40,037 bases of DNA from Lachnospiraceae bacterium (GCA_020860755.1 JAJBTQ010000028.1:1-40037); one strand, 5' to 3'. Positions 8,031 through 17,846 are shown, counted from the first letter of the stretch. The notes: generated from the sequence alone by a model not told the origin. Numbers and translations are program-made.

Positions 8031-10496
8031 ATGGCAGACAGAAGACGAAAAAGAAGAAAAAATGCCCGCTTACAGGCCGATGATATGCCGCAGCGCAGGC
8101 CTGTGCCGGAAGTCAACGCGGACTATAGGTACGGACTCTCCCGGGATCAGGTCAATGAGCGCCTGGCAAAGGGATGGGACAACCAGCCGGTAGATGCGGC
8201 GCTTAAGACGACCGGGCAGATCATAAAAGAGAATATCTTTACCTACTTCAACCTGATCTTTTTGATTCTGACAGTGTTGCTTCTTATCGTGCACTCATAT
8301 CGCGACCTGACATTTTTGATCGTTATCTTTTTTAATACGATGATCGGGATCGTGGAGGAGGTCTACGCGAAGAATGAGCTGGAAAAGATGACCATGCTCA
8401 CCACGCCGAAGGCTTCGGTTATACGGGAAAGAAAGATGACTACCGTGCCGACGGAACGGCTGGTGCGGGATGACATCGTCTTTTTTTCGTCCGGTGATCA
8501 GATCTGCGCGGATGCGGAGATCATACAGGGTGAAGTTAGGGTCAATGAATCCCTGCTCACCGGTGAGACGGACGAGATCATAAAGAAGCGGGGAGACAAG
8601 CTGATCTCCGGAAGCTTTATCGTGTCCGGTCAGTGCTATGTTCAGCTGACAGCCGTGGGGCGGGATTCCTATATCTCTAAGCTGACGCTCAGCGCAAAGT
8701 CGATGAAGGGCGGGGAACAGTCCGAGATCTTCCGGTCCTTAAACCGGCTGCTGATCTTTGTGGGCATCGTCCTTATCCCCATCGGCCTGATCCTGTTTTT
8801 CGAAGGCGTCTTTGTCAACGAGGAGACGCTCGCAAGCAGCGTGATCTCCATGGTGGCGGCTGTGATCGGTCTGATTCCGGAGGGACTTTTCCTTTTGACG
8901 AGTGCGGCATTGGCCTTAAGTGCCGCCCGCTTGGCGAGACGCCATGTCCTTTTCCACGACTTAAAAGGCATCGAAACGCTGGCGCGGGTCGATGTGCTCT
9001 GTGTGGATAAGACCGGAACCATCACCGAGAATACCATGAAAGTCAAGCGGCTCGTGAAGTCCAAGGAGTATGACTCACTGGGGCTGCCGGATTTAGAGCT
9101 GGTCATCGGCGATTTTGCGCACTCCATGAACAAAGACAACATCACCATGGAGGCGATCAAAGAATACTTTACGGAGTGGACCGGCAGGCGGGCATTTGCG
9201 ACCTGTCCGTTTTCCTCCTCTCAGAAATACAGCGGTGCGACATTTGACGACGGCACCTATCTGCTCGGTGCGCCGGAGATCGTGCTTCGGGATCTCTACC
9301 CGAACTATGAGAACCGGATCATGAAATATACTGCCAAGGGATACCGTATCCTGGCCTTCGTCGCCTACGAGGGCAAGCTGACCGGCGAGAGGCTGACAGG
9401 GGCGGTCAATCCGCTCGGCTTCATCCTCTTATCCAACCCGGTCCGGCAAGAGGCACCCGAGACGTTCGCCTACTTTGCGGAGCAGCAGGTGGAGATCAAA
9501 GTCATCTCCGGCGACAATGCAATGACCGCCTCCGAGGCGGCGAAAGAGGCGCGGATCGTCGGAGCGGAGAACTACATCGACGCGCGGAAGTTAAAAACGG
9601 ATGACGACATAGACTATGCGCTGCAGAAATACACCGTGTTTGGCCGCGTCACGCCAAATCAGAAGCGGCATTTCGTCCAGATACTGCAGGAGCAGGGGCA
9701 CACCGTAGCCATGACCGGCGACGGTGTAAACGACGTGCTCGCGTTAAAGGACGCGGACTGCAGTGTCGCCATGGCATCCGGAAGCGAGGTTGCGGCCCAG
9801 GTGGCACAAGTCGTGCTTTTAGACTCCGACTTTTCCTGTATGCCGGAGGTGGTCCGGGAGGGACGTCAGGTCGTCAACAATATCCAGCGCTCCGGGAGTC
9901 TGTTCCTTGTGCGGAACATCTTCTCCCTCTTGCTGGCGCTGTTCTCGGCGTTCTTTATGATCTCCTATCCGCTTTCGCCGTCACAGATCACGCTGATCAG
10001 TCTGTTTACGATCGGTATACCGGCATTCCTGTTAACACTGGAGCCTGTGGACGGTCCTATCAGCGGCAGATTTTTGCCGAATATGCTGTCCCGTGCGCTG
10101 CCGGCCGGACTGACCGACTTTGTAGCTGTGGGTGCGCTGGTCATCTTCGGGCAGGTCTTTAACGTCGGGGCAGATGATATCGCCACGGCATCGACCATGT
10201 TGTTGGCCATTGTAGGCTTTATCGTCCTTATCAGGCTGGGCGGGCCGATGAACCGGGCCAAGTGGATCGGGTGGTTTTGCTGTATCGGCGGACTGCTTTG
10301 CTCCAGCATCTTCCTGCCTCAGCTGTTTAACATCACCGGCATGTCCATCCAGTGCATCATGCTGTTCGTCGTCTTCGCCATCGCGACGGAGCCGATCCTG
10401 CGTGTGCTGACCCTCGGTATGGACGCGCTGCGAGAGTGGTTTCAAAAGTGGCAGGCACGGAGATTAGAACGCAAAGAGGGCGTTCAGAAAAATTGA
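8031..10496 (+). CDS. P-type cation-transporting ATPase
   Basis: 821-residue E1-E2 ATPase pumping a cation across the membrane at the cost of ATP. The basic N-terminus is followed by two membrane segments, then an actuator domain with LLTGETDEI. The fourth membrane segment carries IGLIPEGLFLLT. The phosphorylation site is in CVDKTGTITEN (D326). The nucleotide-binding domain follows, then the hinge GDGVNDVLALKDADCSVAM and about six C-terminal membrane segments. The PEGL ion-site motif resembles P2-type (Ca2+-like) pumps, but substrate cannot be assigned. ATG 8031 is chosen over GTG 7974 because the latter would begin inside the palindromic element and add a non-family leader. The gene precedes the priming transferase by 16 bp and may be co-transcribed with it. 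Confidence 0.92.
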   Translation: MADRRRKRRKNARLQADDMPQRRPVPEVNADYRYGLSRDQVNERLAKGWDNQPVDAALKTTGQIIKENIFTYFNLIFLILTVLLLIVHSYRDLTFLIVIFFNTMIGIVEEVYAKNELEKMTMLTTPKASVIRERKMTTVPTERLVRDDIVFFSSGDQICADAEIIQGEVRVNESLLTGETDEIIKKRGDKLISGSFIVSGQCYVQLTAVGRDSYISKLTLSAKSMKGGEQSEIFRSLNRLLIFVGIVLIPIGLILFFEGVFVNEETLASSVISMVAAVIGLIPEGLFLLTSAALALSAARLARRHVLFHDLKGIETLARVDVLCVDKTGTITENTMKVKRLVKSKEYDSLGLPDLELVIGDFAHSMNKDNITMEAIKEYFTEWTGRRAFATCPFSSSQKYSGATFDDGTYLLGAPEIVLRDLYPNYENRIMKYTAKGYRILAFVAYEGKLTGERLTGAVNPLGFILLSNPVRQEAPETFAYFAEQQVEIKVISGDNAMTASEAAKEARIVGAENYIDARKLKTDDDIDYALQKYTVFGRVTPNQKRHFVQILQEQGHTVAMTGDGVNDVLALKDADCSVAMASGSEVAAQVAQVVLLDSDFSCMPEVVREGRQVVNNIQRSGSLFLVRNIFSLLLALFSAFFMISYPLSPSQITLISLFTIGIPAFLLTLEPVDGPISGRFLPNMLSRALPAGLTDFVAVGALVIFGQVFNVGADDIATASTMLLAIVGFIVLIRLGGPMNRAKWIGWFCCIGGLLCSSIFLPQLFNITGMSIQCIMLFVVFAIATEPILRVLTLGMDALREWFQKWQARRLERKEGVQKN

Positions 10497-10512
10497 AAGA
10501 ACAGAGGATTTT

Positions 10513-11952
10513 ATGAACGAGAAGCGAAGGCGTGGGTGGACAAAACATCTCGACTTTATTATCGTCGATATCATATGCATTGAAGTCGCGTACTGGATCG
10601 CCTATTTAGCGCGTGACCCGGATATCATTATGTATCGGGGTCTCTCTCTTTACGTACTTTTAGATATCATCCTGCTGGCGATCGACATCGTCTATGTGGT
10701 GATCTGGCCGGTCTATAAGAATATTTTAAAACGCGGTGCTCCCCGGGAGGTTCTCTCTGTCATTTTCCACAACATGGTGATCTGGCTTATCGCCATCGCC
10801 TATCTGTATCTGACCCAGCAGGCATTCTTCTTCTCCCGTTCGATGATGACGCTGGCCATCATTCTCTGTGTAGCCTTTATGATCGCCGCCCGGCTTTCCT
10901 GGAAGGCGATGATCCGGAGGATCATGCAGAGAGGAAAATATCAGGCCAACATCCTGCTCATCTCCACTGCGGAATACTCTGCTCTGATGATCAAACAATT
11001 TAGGGAGCGCATGTACAACGGCTTTAATCTGCAGGGTTTGGCTATTTTAGATCAGGACATGGTAGGAGAGCAGATCGAGCTGGTCCCTGTTGTCTGCAAT
11101 AAGAAAACTGTGGTTGATTATGTCAAGGAGCAGGCAGTCGATGAAGTGATGATCTGTGTTCCCGGCAATACGAGAGGGAACCGCCGTATGATCAACCGAC
11201 TGCTGGACATGGGTGTCGTAGTTCACCTGGCCTTGGATTATGTGACGGACGATTTCCCCAATGCTGAGACCGAAAAGATCGGTGGCTGTACGTTCCTCAC
11301 TACCAGCATCAGCTCGACCGGATCGTTCCGCATGATGATCAAGCGGCTGATCGATATCATAGCGAGCCTTATCGGACTGGCTGTCACGGGTGTAGTATTT
11401 CTTTTTGTAGCACCTATGATCTACCGGGCGTCACCGGGCCCCATCTTTTTTAAACAGGAACGGGTTGGAAAAAACGGCCGCCGGTTTACCCTCTATAAGT
11501 TCCGTTCCATGTATATGGATGCCGAGGAACGCAAGAAGGATCTGATGGAGCAAAACGAGATGGAGGGTCAGATGTTCAAGGTGGAGAACGATCCCCGCAT
11601 CATCGGCAGCGAGAAAGGCCCGGGCAAAGGCATCGGCAATATGATCCGCCGGACAAGCATCGACGAGCTGCCCCAGTTCATCAACATCTTAAAAGGCGAT
11701 ATGAGTCTGGTGGGAACGCGCCCGCCGACTGTGGATGAGTTTGAGAATTACGAATATCACCACAAGATCCGTCTCAGCATGAAGCCGGGGCTGACCGGCA
11801 TGTGGCAGGTCAGCGGCCGAAGCAAGATCACCGATTTCGAAGAGATCGTACAGCTGGACGCTTACTATATCGAACACTGGTCTTTGGCGTTGGATTTTAA
11901 GATCATGTGGATGACCGTGGGTGTCGTGCTGAGAAGAGAAGGGGCGGAATAG
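10513..11952 (+). CDS. Undecaprenyl-phosphate sugar-1-phosphate transferase (priming enzyme)
   Basis: 479-residue polyprenyl glycosylphosphotransferase of the WbaP/CpsE type; it starts repeat-unit assembly by moving a sugar-1-phosphate from a nucleotide sugar to undecaprenyl phosphate. About four N-terminal membrane segments (to about residue 125), a central CoA-binding-like region, and a C-terminal catalytic domain from about residue 276. Signature blocks are ASPGPIFFKQERVGKNGRRF, IDELPQFINILKGDMSLVGT with RPP, and KPGLTGMWQVSGRS. AGAGGA precedes the ATG. This is the first exopolysaccharide gene of the locus. Which sugar is transferred (glucose, galactose or other) cannot be read from sequence. 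Confidence 0.93.
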   Translation: MNEKRRRGWTKHLDFIIVDIICIEVAYWIAYLARDPDIIMYRGLSLYVLLDIILLAIDIVYVVIWPVYKNILKRGAPREVLSVIFHNMVIWLIAIAYLYLTQQAFFFSRSMMTLAIILCVAFMIAARLSWKAMIRRIMQRGKYQANILLISTAEYSALMIKQFRERMYNGFNLQGLAILDQDMVGEQIELVPVVCNKKTVVDYVKEQAVDEVMICVPGNTRGNRRMINRLLDMGVVVHLALDYVTDDFPNAETEKIGGCTFLTTSISSTGSFRMMIKRLIDIIASLIGLAVTGVVFLFVAPMIYRASPGPIFFKQERVGKNGRRFTLYKFRSMYMDAEERKKDLMEQNEMEGQMFKVENDPRIIGSEKGPGKGIGNMIRRTSIDELPQFINILKGDMSLVGTRPPTVDEFENYEYHHKIRLSMKPGLTGMWQVSGRSKITDFEEIVQLDAYYIEHWSLALDFKIMWMTVGVVLRREGAE

Positions 11953-11957
11953 AAAGA

Positions 11958-12869
11958 ATGAAACGGATCGTTGTCATCGGAAGCCTGAATATGGATCTTG
12001 TTGCAAAGGTCGACCACATTGCCCAGCCGGGCGAGACCATTCTCGCCTCAGATTTTGAGAAAGTACCGGGCGGAAAAGGAGCCAATCAGGCATACGGGAT
12101 CGGGAAACTCGGGGGCTCTGTCTCGATGCTCGGTATGGTGGGCAGAGATGATGACGGCATAGCTCTTCTGAACAACCTGAGCGGCGTTGGAGTCAACACG
12201 GCAGATATCAGGATCTGTGACAATGCCCCTACCGGGACCGCACTGATCGCCGTTGACTCGGAGGGGCGCAATTCGATCACGGTCATTCCCGGTACTAATA
12301 AGATGGTTGACGCAGCGTACATTGATAAACATCGCGCTGTGCTGGAAGAGGCGGATATCGTGATCCTCCAATTGGAGATTCCGTTAGAGACGGTAATGTA
12401 CGCGGCACATCTGGCCAAATCTATGGGGAAATATGTGATTTTGGATCCGGCTCCCGCTATCCCGGATCTCCCGAAAGAGATTTATCGGAATGTGGACCTG
12501 ATAAAACCGAACGAGACAGAACTTGGCATCCTGACCGGCACTTCGCTAGAAGATACGGATTACCTGAAGAAAATTGGCATCCTGCATCGGCAGGGTGCTT
12601 CTGACGTTGTGGTAAGTCTTGGAGCAGACGGAGTGATCCTTTCCAGACGGGAAGGAGATGACAAACAGATCTGCGGGCGCAGCGTTCGGGCGGTCGACAC
12701 CACAGCTGCGGGAGACAGTTTCCTTTCTGGACTGGCGGTCAAACTGGCAGAAGGACAAGATATGGAAGACGCGATAGACTATGCGCAGCGTGTGGCTTCG
12801 ATCGCAGTGACAAGAAAGGGGGCACAGCCCTCCATCCCTACGGCAGAGGAGGTTGACAGAACGTTTTAG
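11958..12869 (+). CDS. Ribokinase-like PfkB-family sugar kinase
   Basis: 303-residue carbohydrate kinase. The N-terminus MKRIVVIGSLNMDLVAKVD and the GGKGANQAYGIGKLGG block are typical of ribokinase, and the catalytic/anion-hole motif is VDTTAAGDSFLSGLA near the C-terminus, where the Asp acts as base. It would phosphorylate ribose or a related pentose at O5. ATG 11958 is chosen over an upstream in-frame start because the ribokinase fold begins there; it lies 5 bp after the transferase stop. A ribokinase is unusual inside an exopolysaccharide locus. A sugar phosphate precursor for a CDP-polyol is one possible reason for its presence, but salvage is equally possible. Confidence 0.88.
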   Translation: MKRIVVIGSLNMDLVAKVDHIAQPGETILASDFEKVPGGKGANQAYGIGKLGGSVSMLGMVGRDDDGIALLNNLSGVGVNTADIRICDNAPTGTALIAVDSEGRNSITVIPGTNKMVDAAYIDKHRAVLEEADIVILQLEIPLETVMYAAHLAKSMGKYVILDPAPAIPDLPKEIYRNVDLIKPNETELGILTGTSLEDTDYLKKIGILHRQGASDVVVSLGADGVILSRREGDDKQICGRSVRAVDTTAAGDSFLSGLAVKLAEGQDMEDAIDYAQRVASIAVTRKGAQPSIPTAEEVDRTF

Positions 12870-12883
12870 GCCGTTTCTTGCGA

Positions 12884-12912
12884 TTGCCCTTTTCCATAAA
12901 ATAGTGTATGAT
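12884..12912 (+). promoter_or_regulatory. sigma-A-type promoter upstream of the first Wzz-like gene
   Basis: TTGCCC (12884-12889), 17-nt spacer, TATGAT (12907-12912). It is 51 nt before ATG 12964 and 15 nt after the ribokinase stop, so transcription may restart here. Confidence 0.6.
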
Positions 12913-12963
12913 AGGCAATGATTAAAAGGCAGGATTTTACCATAAAAATATGAGGTTTAAAAA

Positions 12964-14274
12964 ATGAGATCAATCTATCTTAGAAACTTAATAAAAGGTT
13001 ATTGGAAGAAAAAGTGGCTTTTCATTGGCGGCTTGATCGTCTTCGTACTGATCTTCGGATTTATCGGATTGCGGAGGGCCTATCCGGAGAGGATGGATTC
13101 CTCTCTGGCAGAGGAAATTCAGGAGTATAATGATGAAGTCGCTGTCTACGATGAAGCGATTGACGGGATCAACACGAACATCGATATCGCGAAAGAACAG
13201 CTTGCCACGGAGGAGGAGTACTGTGACAATTCGATCTTCATGCAGATCGATCCGCAGAATGTACAGATGGCTTCCGTTCAGTATATTCTGACTGTTCCCG
13301 ATGCATCGAGTACCACAGATGAGAATAACCTGCTCACAAGTGATATCCATGCCATGGAAGCCTATTTTACAGACGGCAATTTCCTTTCTGAGCTGACAGA
13401 CCGGCTGGACATAGAGAACTCCAATTATCTGTCAGAGATAATCAGTTTTGACTCGACCGGAAAAACGATCACCCTGGCCGTGAAGCATTACGACATGGAT
13501 GAGGCGCATGAGATCCTTGAGGAAATGATAGATCTGATCGAGGCATATAAGCCTGAGGTAGAGAAACAGTTTGGTTCCTTTACAATGACTTCCATGGGAG
13601 AGTCCGAACGGAGCTATGCCGACGAATCAGTTCTTACTACCCAGAACAAAGAAAAGTCGAATCTGCGGAGCTATCGGACGAATCTGTCAGATCTCCAGAC
13701 GAAGCTGGCTACACAGAGTACGAACCGAAAGAATTATATTGAACAGTATAAGCCGTCCGGCACATCTTCGAGTCCGAGGCGGACGCTCTTAATGTACGGT
13801 GGTGTGGGAGTGATCGCCGGCCTTATCATCCCGATCCTGCTCTATGCGATCTACTATACATTGAGCACCAGGATCAAAGGCAAAGAGGAATTACAGGCTG
13901 TCGACTTAAATATCCTGGCTCTTTTCCGTCCGAAGAAGGGATATGAGCCGTCTATTGAGCAGGCAGCAGTTAACTTAAAGCTGCTGGCGCAAAAGAATGA
14001 TACTGACACGGTCTCCGTCTGTGCTGTGGGGGAGAGCCCTGCTCTTGAGCAGGTGCAGAGTGATCTCACGGAAGCGCTCGCAAAACAGGATATCGAGACC
14101 TATCCTGTAAAGCAGGGAGAAGAGGATGCCGAAAAGCTTGAGAGAATGACTAAGATCCGCAACCATGTTTTGCTTGTGGAGGCGGGGAGAACAACTTATA
14201 CGCAGCTGGAAGAGCAGATGCAGTTCTGCAAGAGTCTGGATATTACAATTTGGGGATGTGTTGTCATTGAATAG
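12964..14274 (+). CDS. Wzz-like chain-length regulator with degenerate BY-kinase-like C-terminus (first copy)
   Basis: 436 residues. Membrane segment 1 (about 17-36) and 2 (about 276-300) flank an extracytoplasmic region with helical, coiled-coil-like stretches. This Wzz/CapA layout sets exopolysaccharide chain length with Wzy. The cytoplasmic tail (about 310-436) resembles a bacterial tyrosine kinase (Wzc/CpsD) domain. The stretch HVLLVEAGRTTYTQLEEQ and the ending IWGCVVIE match the LLVVRAGKTT and LGVVLNG parts of the kinase fold. The Walker A glycine/lysine loop is absent (AVGESPALEQVQ in its place), and no C-terminal Tyr cluster is seen. It is probably a non-catalytic scaffold. GAGG at 12952-12955 precedes the ATG. 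A paralogue lies at 18784. Confidence 0.8.
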   Translation: MRSIYLRNLIKGYWKKKWLFIGGLIVFVLIFGFIGLRRAYPERMDSSLAEEIQEYNDEVAVYDEAIDGINTNIDIAKEQLATEEEYCDNSIFMQIDPQNVQMASVQYILTVPDASSTTDENNLLTSDIHAMEAYFTDGNFLSELTDRLDIENSNYLSEIISFDSTGKTITLAVKHYDMDEAHEILEEMIDLIEAYKPEVEKQFGSFTMTSMGESERSYADESVLTTQNKEKSNLRSYRTNLSDLQTKLATQSTNRKNYIEQYKPSGTSSSPRRTLLMYGGVGVIAGLIIPILLYAIYYTLSTRIKGKEELQAVDLNILALFRPKKGYEPSIEQAAVNLKLLAQKNDTDTVSVCAVGESPALEQVQSDLTEALAKQDIETYPVKQGEEDAEKLERMTKIRNHVLLVEAGRTTYTQLEEQMQFCKSLDITIWGCVVIE

Positions 14275-15490
14275 CCGCGCGGGCGTCGCACAGACGCGCA
14301 AGCTTTCGAATCGAATAAGATCACTGCTGGCGGATGAAAAAACCGGCGCTCAGATCTATCTTCTGGCGTTTTCCATTTTTTTGTGTGGAGAATGTCTCGG
14401 GACCACCATGTTTCAAATTCCCGGGAGGGTTTATGTCCTTGTAAAAGCAGTGGCGGTCGTCCTGATAGCGATAAAGATCATCCTTTTTGATCAATATCGG
14501 GCACGCTCCTTCTGGATCATGGTCTGCATGCTGGCGGTGGGCGCGCTGGTTATCGTTTCATCCGGCTATACGGAGGCATTTTTCTGGATCTGTATGGTTG
14601 TGGGAGCAAAAAATGTTCCGTTTAAAAAGATCCTGCAGATCTATCTGATCATTTCTGTCAGCATTGTATTGCTGGCTTTCTGTGCGTCACTGCTGGATGT
14701 GATCGAGAACCTGCAGTACGAACGGGATGATGGCTATATCGTACGGAACTCATTTGGCATTCTCTATACGACTGACTTTGCCTCGCATATTTTCTCCATT
14801 GTACTGGTTGCCTTTTATCTGTTGAGAGACAGGCTGCGTATCTATCACTATGTGATCGCGGTTGTATTGGCTGTGCTGGTCTATCGATTCTGTTATACCA
14901 GAGTCGATGTGATCTGTATTTTCCTGCTGATCGGTGTCTTTATAGTGGTCAATCTCTGGGACAGGGGACACCTGTTGTCCAAAAAGTTTCGAACAGGCGA
15001 GAAGAATACCCTGCTGTTTCGGTGGTGCATGCCAATTTTAGCGGGGATCATGGTCGCCTTGACTGCGCTGTATTCCTCGGATAACCGTATCCTTTATCGA
15101 ATTAATACCATATTAAGTGATCGGCTTGCATATGGAAAGCTCGGGTTCACAAGGTTTAGTGTGACTCTGTTCGGGCAGTATGCCCCGATGGAGGGGAACG
15201 GAAGTACCGTTGTTCACTTAAAAGATTACTTTTTTGTAGATTGTTCCTACCTGTATGTGCTATTCCGTTACGGTCTGATCTTTCTGTTGATCGTTCTGGC
15301 GGTCTATGTGCTGTGCTGCAGAAAGTTCCGGAAGGACTACTATTTTCTTGCGGCAGTCCTTGTTGTCTCCGTCAACTGCATGATTGCCCATCATCTCGTG
15401 GAACTGGCCTACAGCCCCTTTGCGCTTGCCCTGCTGGCTGCTGTGCCGGATGAAACAACCGAAAAACAACGATTGCTATGGTTAAGATAA
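14258..15490 (+). CDS. Wzy-like O-antigen/exopolysaccharide polymerase (first copy)
   Basis: About 410 residues and very hydrophobic, with roughly ten to eleven membrane segments and a longer extracytoplasmic loop around residues 290-345 (YRINTILSDRLAYGKLGFTR, then FGQYAPMEGNGSTVV). That is the usual topology of Wzy polymerases, which join lipid-linked repeat units outside the membrane. Sequence identity within this family is low, so the call rests on topology and position between Wzz and Wzx. The start is uncertain: GTG 14258 (after GGGGA) or TTG 14261 are the best candidates, overlapping the Wzz gene by about 17 bp; the open frame extends upstream to 14165. It overlaps the flippase gene by 13 bp. 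A second Wzy-like gene lies at 29926. Confidence 0.75.
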   Translation: MLSLNSRAGVAQTRKLSNRIRSLLADEKTGAQIYLLAFSIFLCGECLGTTMFQIPGRVYVLVKAVAVVLIAIKIILFDQYRARSFWIMVCMLAVGALVIVSSGYTEAFFWICMVVGAKNVPFKKILQIYLIISVSIVLLAFCASLLDVIENLQYERDDGYIVRNSFGILYTTDFASHIFSIVLVAFYLLRDRLRIYHYVIAVVLAVLVYRFCYTRVDVICIFLLIGVFIVVNLWDRGHLLSKKFRTGEKNTLLFRWCMPILAGIMVALTALYSSDNRILYRINTILSDRLAYGKLGFTRFSVTLFGQYAPMEGNGSTVVHLKDYFFVDCSYLYVLFRYGLIFLLIVLAVYVLCCRKFRKDYYFLAAVLVVSVNCMIAHHLVELAYSPFALALLAAVPDETTEKQRLLWLR

Positions 15491-16938
15491 GGTCTGTAAA
15501 GTTCAACTTTATAATGAATGTGATCCTTACGGCATCCACCATTATCTTTCCGCTGATCACATTTCCGTATGTCTCCCGCGTCCTTTTGCCGGAAGGCGTG
15601 GGGAGAGTAAATTTCGCCACATCTTTTGTCACCTATTTCAGCATGATCGCGATGTTGGGCGTCCCTACCTACGGCATCCGCGCCATAGCGCGTGTGAGGG
15701 ATGACAAGGAGGAACTGTCGCGGACGGTGCAGGAGCTTTTTATCATCAATATGATCGTCTGCGCAATGTGTTACGTGGTGTATTTTATACTCGTCTTTAA
15801 CATCCCCAGACTCCGCTCCGACTTCACTTTGTTTGCCATCGTGAGCTTTATGATCCTCTTTAATGTGATCGGGTGTGAATGGATGTACAGGGGGCTGGAG
15901 CAGTATTCTTTCATCACGATCCGATCGATCATTTTCAAGGTGATCGGGGTTATCCTGATGTTTCTGTTCGTCAAAAATCAGGACAACTATGTCATCTACG
16001 GCGGGATCACTGTTCTGTCCGGTGTCGGATCCAACATCATAAATTTCATCTGTCTGAGACGATATATTACGATACGTCCCGTAGGGCATTATAACTTTAG
16101 ACGGCATTGGAAACCCATTGCCATCTTTTTTATGATGTCCATAGCCACCACGATTTATACCAATCTGGACACGGTTATGCTGGGGTTTATGAAGGATGAC
16201 ACTGAGGTCGGATTCTACACGGCGGCGGTCCGGGTAAAGGGGATCCTGGTGAGTCTCGTTACTTCACTCAGCACTGTTTTGCTCCCCCGGGTTTCCTACT
16301 TTATGGAGAAGGGGGTCAAGGAAGAGTTTTACCGCTATGGCAAAAAGGCTCTGAATTTTGTATTTCTGGCTGCACTTCCGATCACGATCTATTTCATCCT
16401 TTATGCACAGGAATCCATACAGGTGCTCTCCGGCGATGCATTTGCTCCGGCTGTCATCCCGATGCAGATCATTATGCCTACGGTCCTTTTGATCGGTCTG
16501 ACCAACGTGATGGGGATCCAGATATTGGTCCCGATGGATAGGGAGAAGCTGGTTTGCTATTCCGTGATCGCGGGTGCCGTGACAGACTGTGTCATTAATC
16601 TGATCGCCATTCCCCGGTTGGGCGCGGCAGGTGCCTCGATCGGCACACTTATCGCTGAGGCGGTAGTGCTGATGTTCCAGTTATTTTATCTGCGGAAGGA
16701 TCAAAAAGCGCTGTTCGGTCAGATACAGATTTGGAAGATCATTATTGCTACCGGGGTGGCGTCCGTTGTCTGCTGGTTTGTGAAATTCCTTGACATGCGT
16801 GCGATTTTGGCTCTGATAATTTCGGCGATTGTGTTTCTTGTTGTCTATGCTATTCTTTTGCTGCTTACTAAAGAAAGTCTGTCTCTTGAACTTTTGGGAG
16901 GACTGAGAAATCGAAGAAAAAAGCAGGAAGATCTGTAA
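15478..16938 (+). CDS. Wzx-like polysaccharide flippase (first copy)
   Basis: 486 residues with 12-14 membrane segments, of the oligosaccharide flippase/MOP superfamily. The N-terminus shows the family pattern FNFIMNVILTASTIIFPLIT then FPYVSRVLLPEGVGRVNFA, and the middle has YTNLDTVMLGFMKDDTEVGF. It translocates undecaprenyl-linked repeat units across the membrane. The ATG overlaps the polymerase stop by 13 bp. The second flippase at 31166 belongs to the same superfamily but has a different N-terminus, so the two are not recent duplicates. Confidence 0.92.
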   Translation: MVKIRSVKFNFIMNVILTASTIIFPLITFPYVSRVLLPEGVGRVNFATSFVTYFSMIAMLGVPTYGIRAIARVRDDKEELSRTVQELFIINMIVCAMCYVVYFILVFNIPRLRSDFTLFAIVSFMILFNVIGCEWMYRGLEQYSFITIRSIIFKVIGVILMFLFVKNQDNYVIYGGITVLSGVGSNIINFICLRRYITIRPVGHYNFRRHWKPIAIFFMMSIATTIYTNLDTVMLGFMKDDTEVGFYTAAVRVKGILVSLVTSLSTVLLPRVSYFMEKGVKEEFYRYGKKALNFVFLAALPITIYFILYAQESIQVLSGDAFAPAVIPMQIIMPTVLLIGLTNVMGIQILVPMDREKLVCYSVIAGAVTDCVINLIAIPRLGAAGASIGTLIAEAVVLMFQLFYLRKDQKALFGQIQIWKIIIATGVASVVCWFVKFLDMRAILALIISAIVFLVVYAILLLLTKESLSLELLGGLRNRRKKQEDL

Positions 16939-16964
16939 AATACCCTTTAAAAATCCTATAAATT

Positions 16965-16993
16965 GTGACAATAATCGGAAAGTATGATATACT
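16965..16993 (+). promoter_or_regulatory. Extended -10 promoter before the DUF4422 gene
   Basis: GTGACA (16965-16970), 17-nt spacer, TATACT (16988-16993), with an extended -10 TG at 16985-16986. It is 55 nt before ATG 17049 in the 110-nt gap after the flippase. Confidence 0.55.
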
Positions 16994-17048
16994 TTTCTAT
17001 AAGTATGCAGTTTTATATGTGATTGCAAAAAATAGATTTGGAGAACCT

Positions 17049-17837
17049 ATGGATATCAGGATTTTGGTTGCCGTTCATAAGGACTTCTGGGCTCCTTCGG
17101 ATGAGATGTATTTGCCGCTTCAGGTGGGAACAGCTCTCTCCGATGTAAAACTGAAGTACCAGGGAGATGATGATGGTGACAACATCTCGGCTAAAAATGA
17201 TAAATACAGTGAGCTGACCGGGCTTTACTGGGCGTGGAAGAATCTTGACGCGGATGCGATCGGTCTGGCCCATTACCGTCGTTATCTGGCCGAACCCGGC
17301 AAACGCGGCGGGGGAGACCAGAATCTGACGGATCGGATTTTAACGAAATCTACGGCAGAACAAATTCTGAGCCGCGTGGATGCTATCGTGGCGAAAAAGC
17401 GGAAATATGTGATCGAGACGATCTACAGCCACTATGACCACACACACGATGGGACGCACTTAAATCTTACCGGCGAGATCATTGAGCGGCAGTGTCCGGA
17501 TTATTTGGACGCATACAATACCGTACTGAAAAGGACCAGTGCTCATATGTTTAATATGTTCGTGATGAAGCGGGATCAGTTCCGTGCATATTGCGCATGG
17601 CTGTTCCCGATTTTGGAAGAACTGGAAGGGCTGGTAGATGATTCGCAGATGACGCCGTTTGAGCGCAGATACCTTGGGCGGATCGGGGAGCTGCTCTTAG
17701 ATGTCTGGATCGATAAAAACCAGATTTCGTATGAGGAGCTTTCGGTTATTCAGCTTGGAAAGAAAAATTGGTTCAAGAAGGTCAGGTCTTTTTTGGGCGC
17801 AAAGTTCAGGCACAAAAAATATGAACAGAGTCTTTAA
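17049..17837 (+). CDS. DUF4422 exopolysaccharide glycosyltransferase
   Basis: 262-residue protein of the DUF4422 family, seen in many capsule loci and regarded as glycosyltransferases. The hallmark blocks are ILVAVHKDF at the N-terminus, then KYSELTGLYWAWKN and GLAHYRRYL, followed by HMFNMFVMKRDQF and a basic C-terminus. It has no membrane segment and should act on the cytoplasmic side. GGAG (17040-17043) before ATG 17049 decides the start; an upstream frame from 16965 overlaps the promoter. Donor and acceptor sugars are unknown. Confidence 0.85.
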   Translation: MDIRILVAVHKDFWAPSDEMYLPLQVGTALSDVKLKYQGDDDGDNISAKNDKYSELTGLYWAWKNLDADAIGLAHYRRYLAEPGKRGGGDQNLTDRILTKSTAEQILSRVDAIVAKKRKYVIETIYSHYDHTHDGTHLNLTGEIIERQCPDYLDAYNTVLKRTSAHMFNMFVMKRDQFRAYCAWLFPILEELEGLVDDSQMTPFERRYLGRIGELLLDVWIDKNQISYEELSVIQLGKKNWFKKVRSFLGAKFRHKKYEQSL

Positions 17838-17846
17838 AAAACAGAG

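Noticed and set aside
15409-16107. 232-codon minus-strand open frame opposite the Wzx gene
   Set aside because: Low-complexity charged translation, the complement of a membrane-protein gene; no start signals.
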